From an uncultured Prevotellaceae bacterium (GTDB lineage Bacteria > Bacteroidota > Bacteroidia > Bacteroidales > Bacteroidaceae): a stretch of 61,201 nt of DNA. The stretch is taken from assembly GCA_900318685.1 (NCBI GenBank), contig ONLL01000020.1, positions 1 to 61,201 on the forward strand, read 5' to 3'. The notes beneath the pieces are model-generated. The model made no database searches, was not told where the DNA came from, and was given only the letters and a program-made list of their open reading frames with translations. The position numbers and the translations under genes are program-made. Shown piece by piece: positions 45,274 to 51,565 of the stretch. Each line of letters begins with the position of its first letter. The stretch's first letter is position 1.

Positions 45274-45449
45274 CCGACGGCCTTCTAGTAGTGCTCCGAC
45301 AGCCTTCTTACAGGTTCCTCCGCAGCCTCCTTGTATAAGAAAGTGGCTGTCCAGGCACTTCAAGAAGGCTGTCGGAGTACTACTAGAAGGCTGTCGGGCT
45401 TCCCCCAAGTGGCAAACCTACCACTTGAAGGCCGTTCGCAGCGTGATTT
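45274..45449. repeat. 22-bp-phased array with a strand switch, family E
   Basis: Blocks start every 22 bp from 45274 to 45428. Early blocks carry CCGACAGCCTTCT; later ones (45340, 45362, 45384) carry the complement, GAAGGCTGTCGG, at a constant offset, so the array inverts near 45340. The outer blocks form a long inverted repeat (45274-45309 with 45362-45400). The step between the second and third block is 23. The preceding 45206-45273 holds nothing recognisable. The array lies between the esterase stop and the GH35 terminator. Confidence 0.75.
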
Positions 45450-45456
45450 TGGGTAC

Positions 45457-45482
45457 AAAAAAGCCCCTCCCTGAAGGAGGGG
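45457..45482 (-). terminator. Intrinsic terminator of the GH35 gene
   Basis: CCCCTCC (45464-45470) and GGAGGGG (45476-45482) form a short GC stem. On the minus strand it is followed directly by TTTTTT (complement of 45457-45462), 11 bases after the GH35 stop. Confidence 0.8.
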
Positions 45483-45493
45483 TTGAGTAGGGT

Positions 45494-47950
45494 TTAGTAG
45501 AGATAGATTTTGAAATCCTTCACAGACCCCGGTGCGCCTTGCTCTGCTCGCGGCAGATACTCTAGGGCGCTGACTGTCTGCACGGAGCCAAGGTCGATGA
45601 CGAGCAGGTGGGGAGCCGAGGCGCTACGTTCCGTCTGCCAGTAGGTAGACTCCTGCAGGTCGAAGACCTTGTCGCCCAGATGGTTGCCGTTCTCCTCTTC
45701 GCTGTTGGCATACTTGGTCTTCCAAGGTTCGCGTGAGAGGCGCTTGCCATCCTGTCCTTGCAGATAGAGCTCGGCGATGGCTACACGATCGCCGTCCTTC
45801 TGAGTGCTTAGGCATTCTATGGCCAAGAAGCGTCCCTTCTGAGGGGCGTTGAACTTGACGGTCTGCCAGCCGTTGCCAGCCTTGAAGGCTCCAGCGGCGA
45901 CGGGCGTTGCCGAGTTGAGGTCGGGCTTGTCGCCGATGTTGTTGTGTTTGTTGCTTTGCTCCAGCTGGAGCTTGTTCAGTTCAGGCTCTGCCTGGCCCCA
46001 AACCACAGCTTCCTTCGGGCCGACGATGTCGAGGACGATAATCTCGTTCTTGCCCTTCTTCAGCCAGCAGCCGGGCACATAGAGCGTCTGCTGCGGACCA
46101 ATGCTCCAGATGCGGCCCATAGCATGACCATTCACCCATACCTGACCCTTGCCCCACGTCTCGAAGTTCAGGAAGGTGTCGCCTACCTTCGAGAGGTTGA
46201 AGTAGCCGCGATAGTAGCCACGCTTTGACTTTTCGGTTGGTTTGTTTATGTTGGTGTTTTGAACCAGTTTGAGTGACTCTACAGCCGTTTCATAACTGTC
46301 ATTGATGGCTAAATTCGTCCATAACTGCGGTTTCCATGTCACTTCGTTGTTGTCGACATCGGCAGTAAGAGTCACATCGCCAATGATACCTTTGTAGTCT
46401 TTTATGGCACGTCCAAAGTTAATTCGCCCCATACCTTCAACAAGGATGTTCAGTTTCTGTCCTTTCTTGACTGGGGGCAACGTGATTGATTTCTCGTTCT
46501 TAACACGGTCAATCTTGCCGATATAATCACCATTGATAAAGACTTGTCCGAAGTCGTGTATCTCAGCAGTAAGTACACTCTGAACAGGTATTTCAGGAAG
46601 GGTTGTTGTGTAAAGTATCATGCCCCATCCCATATCCATATCCTCAAAGGTTTTGAGTGTACCTTTCTCTTCCTTGCCAATGGCTATTAAAAGTTCTGAG
46701 AACGTTTTCAACTCGAATTTAGGAACAGTGATGATAGGCATAGGGGCTTTGGGGACATTGGGCAGTTTCTTGTCTGAGTACTTCTGCATCATCTTGCGCA
46801 GCTCCCAGAACTTTGGCGTGGCGAGGCCCCACTCGTTGATGGGCGCATCGTAGTCATACGAGGTGACGTCAGGGGCAAAGCCGGGACTGTTGGCACCCGC
46901 CCAGTGGCCGAATGAGGTGCCGCCGTGGGTCATGTAGAGGGAAAAGCTGATGCCCTTCGAGAGCATTTCATCCATGCCCTCCACCATATCCTTGGCAGGA
47001 CGGGTCTCGTGGCGTGCTCCCCACTTGTCGAACCATCCGCTCCAGAACTCCGAGCACATCTTGGGGGCATCGGGACGCAGCTCGCCGAGGCGGCGGAACT
47101 GCTGGTCGATGTTGGCACCCGTGCCGAAGTTCATCGTCCACGTCAGGTCGTCAAGACCGTTCTTCTCGAAGTTAGAAGACCAGTCGCACTGGAAGAACAA
47201 TGGAGCCCCACCCCCAGCCCCTCCCGCGGAGGGGAGGGGAGTGGTTACATCTTCCGCTGTTTTTCCGTTTTGAGAGTATTTACTCCCCTCCCCCCCGCGG
47301 GAGGGGTCGGGGGTGGGGCTGTAAATCTCGCGCAGACAATCCCTTATCTCTTTGATATATGGTTTGTCCTCTCCATAGCTTCCGTACTCGTTCTCCACCT
47401 GAATCATGATGATGGGACCGCCGTTCTGGATGGTCAGTGGCTTCAGCTGCTCGCCCACCTTCTCCTCGAAGATTTTCACGCGTTCCATAAAGTAAGGATC
47501 GCGCTCGCGAAGGCGGATGTCTTTCTTCTTCAGCAGCCACCAGGGCAGACCGCCCATCTCCCATTCGGCACACACATAGGGTCCAGGTCGCACGATGACG
47601 TACATGCCGTTTTTCTGTGCCAGACGGCAGAACTCAGCCACGTCGTTGTTGCCCGTGAAGTCGAACTCGCCCTCACGCTGCTCGTGGATGTTCCAGAACA
47701 CGTAGAGACAGAGGGTGTTCATGCCCAGTGCCTTACACATCTTGATGCGGTGCTCCCAGTAGGGACGAGGGATGCGGGGGTAATGTACTTCGGCCGCCTT
47801 CACCACGAAGGGTTGGCCGTTGAGGAGGAATGTTTTGTTGCCTACGGTGAATGTACCGGGTTTGCCCTCGGCAGCCTGCAAATGAGTAGGTATTGCTGTC
47901 ATGCAAACAGCTAAAAGCAGGCTTTGAAAGAGTCGTTTTGCGTTCAACAT
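45494..47950 (-). CDS. GH35 beta-galactosidase with an in-frame palindromic insertion
   Basis: 818 residues. Signal peptide MLNAKRLFQSLLLAVCMTAI...LQA. The TIM barrel (about 35-390) shows VHYPRIPRPYWEHRIKMCKA, IVRPGPYVCAEWEMGGLPWW, the acid/base Glu in IQVENEYGSYG, and the nucleophile Glu in MCSEFWSGWFDKWG. YMTHGGTSFGHWAGAN follows. Downstream are beta-jelly-roll domains (WVNGHAMGRIWSIGPQQTLY) and a C-terminal F5/8 type C-like domain. Residues about 211-249 (TPDPSRGGEG ... SAGGAGGGAP) are extra relative to the family and are encoded by a GC-rich inverted repeat. Normally REI- is followed within a few residues by PLFQCDWSSNF. The enzyme removes terminal beta-galactose from oligosaccharides, probably periplasmically. 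The insertion lies on a loop just after the acid/base strand; its effect on activity is unknown. Confidence 0.93.
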   Translation of the reverse strand: MLNAKRLFQSLLLAVCMTAIPTHLQAAEGKPGTFTVGNKTFLLNGQPFVVKAAEVHYPRIPRPYWEHRIKMCKALGMNTLCLYVFWNIHEQREGEFDFTGNNDVAEFCRLAQKNGMYVIVRPGPYVCAEWEMGGLPWWLLKKKDIRLRERDPYFMERVKIFEEKVGEQLKPLTIQNGGPIIMIQVENEYGSYGEDKPYIKEIRDCLREIYSPTPDPSRGGEGSKYSQNGKTAEDVTTPLPSAGGAGGGAPLFFQCDWSSNFEKNGLDDLTWTMNFGTGANIDQQFRRLGELRPDAPKMCSEFWSGWFDKWGARHETRPAKDMVEGMDEMLSKGISFSLYMTHGGTSFGHWAGANSPGFAPDVTSYDYDAPINEWGLATPKFWELRKMMQKYSDKKLPNVPKAPMPIITVPKFELKTFSELLIAIGKEEKGTLKTFEDMDMGWGMILYTTTLPEIPVQSVLTAEIHDFGQVFINGDYIGKIDRVKNEKSITLPPVKKGQKLNILVEGMGRINFGRAIKDYKGIIGDVTLTADVDNNEVTWKPQLWTNLAINDSYETAVESLKLVQNTNINKPTEKSKRGYYRGYFNLSKVGDTFLNFETWGKGQVWVNGHAMGRIWSIGPQQTLYVPGCWLKKGKNEIIVLDIVGPKEAVVWGQAEPELNKLQLEQSNKHNNIGDKPDLNSATPVAAGAFKAGNGWQTVKFNAPQKGRFLAIECLSTQKDGDRVAIAELYLQGQDGKRLSREPWKTKYANSEEENGNHLGDKVFDLQESTYWQTERSASAPHLLVIDLGSVQTVSALEYLPRAEQGAPGSVKDFKIYLY
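47204..47320. repeat. 117-bp GC-rich inverted repeat inside the GH35 gene
   Basis: Left arm 47204-47240 and right arm 47283-47320 are near-complements (GGGAGGGG and GGGGGTGGGGCT cores) around a 42-bp AT-richer centre. The total of 117 bp equals 39 codons, so the reading frame is kept and no stop arises. Each arm is itself partly palindromic and resembles the sequences at 3018, 9511 and 52841. Confidence 0.85.
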
Positions 47951-47974
47951 AATTGTTCTGTTTTAAGTTTTTTG

Positions 47975-47982
47975 CAAAGTTA
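47975..47982 (-). promoter_or_regulatory. -7 box of the GH35 gene
   Basis: TAACTTTG on the minus strand, 25 bases before the ATG at 47950. No convincing -33 box. Confidence 0.6.
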
Positions 47983-48027
47983 CGAAGAAAAATCCAAAAA
48001 AGGGCACACTTTTTCCACTTTTTTTAT

Positions 48028-48035
48028 TATCTTTG
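48028..48035 (+). promoter_or_regulatory. -7 box of the PurF-like gene
   Basis: TATCTTTG, 26 bases before the ATG at 48062. It supports this ATG over upstream in-frame codons, which would lie upstream of the promoter box. Confidence 0.65.
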
Positions 48036-48061
48036 CAACCACAAACAGATACAGGATACAT

Positions 48062-49537
48062 ATGGGTGGCTTTTTTGGAACCATTAGTACACGGGATTGC
48101 GTAAACGATTTGTTTTACGGAACAGACTACAATTCACATCTTGGCACGCGCCGTGCGGGCCTCGTGACCTTCGACCATGAGAAAGGTTTCTCGCGCTCCA
48201 TCCACTCGCTGGAGCGCGACTATTTTCGTTCGAAGTTCGAGGATGAACTAGGCGACTTCAAGGGGAATCAGGGTCTGGGTGTCATCAGCGACACCGATCC
48301 GCAGCCCATCATTATCAATTCCCATCTAGGGCGCTATGCCGTAGTGACGGTGGCTAAGATCAACAATCTCCGTGAGATTGCCGACGAGCTGCTGGCGCAG
48401 CGCATGCACCTCAGTGAGCAGAGTGCCAACAACCTGAACCAGACCGAGCTAGTAGCCCTCATTATTAATATGGGCAATACCTTCGTGGACGGCATTAACC
48501 TGGTCTATCAGAAAATCAAAGGCTCATGCTCGATGCTGATCCTCACCGAGGACGGCATCATCGCCGCACGTGACTTCCTTGGCCGCACACCCATTGTCAT
48601 TGGAAAGAAGGAGGTGCACCGCCTGTCGCCCATCGGCACTGACGAGTTTATTCAGGCCTATGCCGTGAGCAGCGAGACGACCAGCTTCCCCAATCTTGAC
48701 TATAAGACTGTGCGTGACGTGGGACCAGGAGAGATTGTGCGCCTGCGTCCTGATGGGTTCGAAGTGCTGCAGCCCGCCTTCAAGCGCTGTCAGATATGCT
48801 CGTTCCTGTGGGTTTACTATGGCTTCCCTGCCTCGTGCTACGAAGGCATCAATACCGAAGATGTACGCGAGCGAAACGGTAAGATGATGGGAGAGCGCGA
48901 TGATGTGGAGGCCGACCTTGTCTGTGGCATTCCTGATTCAGGCGTGGGTATGGCTCTGGGCTATTCCAATGGCTCAGGCATCCCCTACAAGCGTGCCGTA
49001 TTGAAGTACACTCCCACCTGGCCACGTTCCTTCACACCAGGAAACCAGAGCCGTCGCGACTTGGTGGCTAAGATGAAACTCATTCCCAACGAGGCATTGC
49101 TCAAGGGACAGCGGGTGGTGTTTTGCGACGATAGCATCGTTCGCGGAACCCAGCTTCGCGATAATGTGCGTGAGTTTGTGCAGAATGGTGCCAGCGAGGT
49201 ACATGTGCGCATCTCCTGTCCTCCGCTGGTATATGGCTGTCCCTTCATCGGGTTTACCAACTCCAAGACCGACCTCGAGCTCATCACCCGGCGTATCATC
49301 CGCGACTTCGAGGGTGACGACAAGAGCGACCTGGACAAGTATGCCCAGACCGACTCACCGGAATATCAGCGTATGGTCAACGAGATAGCTCGACGTCTGG
49401 GGCTCACCTCCCTGAAGTTTGCACGTCTGGAGGATCTTGTACAGTCGATAGGTCTGCCCAAGGATCACGTGTGCACCCACTGCTTCGATGGCAGCAGCTA
49501 CGACAATCAGCTTGGTGACGGCGATTTCTTCGGGTAA
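48062..49537 (+). CDS. PurF-like amidophosphoribosyltransferase lacking the catalytic cysteine
   Basis: 491 residues from the ATG at 48062. The N-terminal Ntn-type domain begins MGGFFGTISTRDCVNDLFYG. In true PurF the residue after Met (or after the propeptide) is the glutaminase nucleophile Cys (MCGIVG-like); here it is Gly. The domain is otherwise recognisable (YNSHLGTRRAGLVTF; LGRYAVVTVAKINN; RDFLGRTPIVIGKK). The C-terminal phosphoribosyltransferase domain is intact, with VVFCDDSIVRGTQLRDNV carrying the PRPP motif (about 356-373). Cysteines near the middle (KRCQICSFLWVYYGFPASC) and end (HVCTHCFDG) recall Fe-S ligands of Bacillus-type PurF. It either uses free ammonia, partners with another glutaminase, or has another role. 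The ATG is fixed by the promoter just upstream. Confidence 0.85.
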   Translation: MGGFFGTISTRDCVNDLFYGTDYNSHLGTRRAGLVTFDHEKGFSRSIHSLERDYFRSKFEDELGDFKGNQGLGVISDTDPQPIIINSHLGRYAVVTVAKINNLREIADELLAQRMHLSEQSANNLNQTELVALIINMGNTFVDGINLVYQKIKGSCSMLILTEDGIIAARDFLGRTPIVIGKKEVHRLSPIGTDEFIQAYAVSSETTSFPNLDYKTVRDVGPGEIVRLRPDGFEVLQPAFKRCQICSFLWVYYGFPASCYEGINTEDVRERNGKMMGERDDVEADLVCGIPDSGVGMALGYSNGSGIPYKRAVLKYTPTWPRSFTPGNQSRRDLVAKMKLIPNEALLKGQRVVFCDDSIVRGTQLRDNVREFVQNGASEVHVRISCPPLVYGCPFIGFTNSKTDLELITRRIIRDFEGDDKSDLDKYAQTDSPEYQRMVNEIARRLGLTSLKFARLEDLVQSIGLPKDHVCTHCFDGSSYDNQLGDGDFFG

Positions 49538-49649
49538 GACATCAAGTCGTTTTTGACATCAAGACAACAAGACGTTTTTGACATCAAGACAATAAGACGT
49601 TTTTGACATCAAGACAACAAGACGTTTTTGACATCAAGACAATAAGACG
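49538..49649. repeat. 25-bp tandem array between two convergent genes
   Basis: After a 17-bp partial unit (49538-49554), full units start at 49555, 49580 and 49605 and a partial unit at 49630, each GACATCAAGACAACAAGACG plus TTTTT, with CAACAAG and CAATAAG alternating. The array fills the whole gap from the stop at 49537 to the complement of the opposite stop at 49650. The T5 tracts could aid termination of the plus-strand gene. Confidence 0.9.
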
Positions 49650-50291
49650 CTATGAGACGAGCATGTCCCATACGGCGATGATGTGACAGATGCTGCCGGC
49701 AAGGACGAAGAAATGGAAGACGGAGTGCATGTATCGCCGTTTGTTGAGCGAATAGAATATGGCTCCTGTGATGTAGCACACGCCCTCGGCGATGATCCAT
49801 GCTACACAGTTGGGACTGACGGCTCGCAATAGCGGTCCGAAGGCTACGAGCACCGAGAGACCCATTGCCACGAAGCAGATGGTTTCCAGATTGGAATGCT
49901 CTTTGAGTTTTACAAAGCTGACGATGGTGCCGCTGATGGCACACAGCCATACGAAAGCAAACAATCCATATCCCCACCATCCTTCACCGCGCATCGCAAC
50001 GAGTGTGATGGGCGAGTAACTGCCGGCGATGTGCCAGTAGATGGCAGCATGGTCCCAGCGGCGCAGCCGTTCCTTCCATCGGCTTTTGGCTGGCAGGGCA
50101 TGATAGATGGTGGAAGCAGCATAGCTGGCCAGCATGCCGAAGAGGTAGAGCGCCACCCCCACGTCAGCCCATGCTCCACGGGGTACTGCCAGGATGATGA
50201 GCACTGTACCTAAAATAGCACCAAGCGCGATGCCAGCAGCATGCGACCATGTGTTCCACTGCTCTTCGCGCTTGGTGTAACGTATAGCCAT
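49650..50291 (-). CDS. Hemolysin III/YqfA (PAQR-like) membrane protein
   Basis: 213 residues with seven predicted membrane segments. Family motifs are the N-terminal EEQWNTWSHAAGIALG, ASTIYHALP (conserved S and H near residue 60), WDHAAIYWHIAGSYSPITL (about 78-96), and the C-terminal HSVFHFFVLAGSICH with the two metal-binding-type histidines. Members are inner-membrane proteins with proposed hydrolase- or channel-like roles; haemolysis is not implied. It is the last gene of the run RNase R - WG-repeat lipoprotein - this gene, 10 bp after the previous stop. Its stop codon abuts the 25-bp array. Confidence 0.92.
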   Translation of the reverse strand: MAIRYTKREEQWNTWSHAAGIALGAILGTVLIILAVPRGAWADVGVALYLFGMLASYAASTIYHALPAKSRWKERLRRWDHAAIYWHIAGSYSPITLVAMRGEGWWGYGLFAFVWLCAISGTIVSFVKLKEHSNLETICFVAMGLSVLVAFGPLLRAVSPNCVAWIIAEGVCYITGAIFYSLNKRRYMHSVFHFFVLAGSICHIIAVWDMLVS

Positions 50292-50301
50292 GACGGGCGT
50301 T

Positions 50302-51546
50302 CTAGTCTTCGTAGTCTTCTATATCCTCGTCCTCATCATAGACTTCTGCGTCAGGATCGTCGTCCTCTTCGTCATAGTCTTCGTAGTATTCCTCCTCTCC
50401 TTCACACGAAGTACCCCAGTAATATAAGAGGGAGTACTGTAAGATATCTTCAGCAGTATCTATCTTCTTTCCTTCACCGTCGAGGAGCTTGAAGCCATCT
50501 TCATACGAGCCTACCAGCATTCGGTCGCCGCAGTTCTTGAACTCAGGCTCTAAGAGGATGACACCACCTCTGGGCAGACGGCCCAGCTTCTCGCCTTTGG
50601 TGGAGAAGAGGATGTACTTCTCATCATCAGTGGAGGCGGCCAGCAGCTTGCCATTATAAGCGACGCTCTCATATTTGTCCTTGAGCACCCAGTTGCCTTC
50701 CAGGTCCATCAGTCCTGTTTGCTCCTTATCATTATTATAGACAACGAACAAGCCATTGCGGGGAACGTCTATGAGGTGCATGTCTTCTTTTAGCTTCATC
50801 ACGACCTCACCCTTCTTGTCAATGATGCAGTGGTTATCGTTTTTATCGTTCACTACTAGGTAGCCGCCAGAGAACTTGTAATCATTAGGACTCATGTCCT
50901 TGAACTTCTTGGTGAAGAGCTCGTTGCCGTCCTTGTCTATAACCATCCACTTGGCATTGGGCTCATCTGGGAGCTGCAGGAAGACGATGGCCACATCATC
51001 GGAGAAATTCCAGGCATCGGCATACTTGAAGGGGATGACAGTCTCGCCTTTCTCGTTGATATAGCCCCACTTTTCGTTCTCCAGCTTCACCATAGCGCGT
51101 CCGCAGAAGAAGTTAAAGGCAGCGACGACACGTTTGCCATTTATCTTCTTCAGGTCCAGCACGGTTTTGCCTTCCTTGTCGATGTACTTTGCATTGCAAT
51201 CCTCATCGAAGGCAGGACACAGATTACCCGTGAAGCCTCCCACATCTCTGTATTTGCCGATTTTCTTGGGTTTGTTGTCGACGAGTGAGTAGAGGGTGTA
51301 TTCATTTTCCTCTTCGTCGTAGACGCTAAAGGAACCATTGATGACGGCAGTAATCGACCCTTCGAACTTAGGCTTGACAATGACGTTGCCATCCATGTCC
51401 ATGATTCCCCACTTCCCGTCTTCTTCCGACTGGAATCCGAAGGCTTCGACTTCATAGCCGGCTCCAGAGCCACCTTTCAACTTGTCGCAGCTAGCGACGA
51501 GCAATGCCACGAACAGCAGTGGCAAAATCTTCCATAAACTTTTCAT
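50302..51546 (-). CDS. WG-repeat lipoprotein with acidic tail
   Basis: 414 residues from the ATG at 51546 (MKSLWKILPLLFVALLVASC, lipobox VASC); a GTG two codons upstream is less likely. WG-type repeats are seen as DGKWGIMDMDGNVIVKPKFE, ENEKWGYINEKGETVIPFKY, KWMVIDKDGNELF, NHCIIDKKGEVVMKL and QTGLMDLEGNWVLKDKYE, which should form a small propeller or beta array. The last 40 residues are almost all Asp, Glu and Tyr (EEEYYEDYDEEDDDPDAE). Probable periplasmic or outer-membrane anchored; WG repeats are thought to bind proteins or peptidoglycan, function otherwise unknown. It lies 19 bp after rnr, so it is probably cotranscribed. Confidence 0.88.
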   Translation of the reverse strand: MKSLWKILPLLFVALLVASCDKLKGGSGAGYEVEAFGFQSEEDGKWGIMDMDGNVIVKPKFEGSITAVINGSFSVYDEEENEYTLYSLVDNKPKKIGKYRDVGGFTGNLCPAFDEDCNAKYIDKEGKTVLDLKKINGKRVVAAFNFFCGRAMVKLENEKWGYINEKGETVIPFKYADAWNFSDDVAIVFLQLPDEPNAKWMVIDKDGNELFTKKFKDMSPNDYKFSGGYLVVNDKNDNHCIIDKKGEVVMKLKEDMHLIDVPRNGLFVVYNNDKEQTGLMDLEGNWVLKDKYESVAYNGKLLAASTDDEKYILFSTKGEKLGRLPRGGVILLEPEFKNCGDRMLVGSYEDGFKLLDGEGKKIDTAEDILQYSLLYYWGTSCEGEEEYYEDYDEEDDDPDAEVYDEDEDIEDYED

Positions 51547-51565
51547 AATCACTGGTTTTTGATAG

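Noticed and set aside
46925-47914. Long plus-strand reading frame opposite the GH35 gene
   Set aside because: It is the mirror of GH35, which has catalytic motifs, promoter and terminator; the antisense product has no recognisable features.
47924-48061. 46-residue N-terminal extension of the PurF-like protein
   Set aside because: It starts upstream of the TATCTTTG box and lacks similarity to PurF propeptides; the ATG at 48062 gives the family start MGGFFG.
49650-50291. Haemolysin toxin
   Set aside because: The hemolysin III name is historical; the protein is a seven-helix PAQR-like membrane protein and nothing here supports lytic function.
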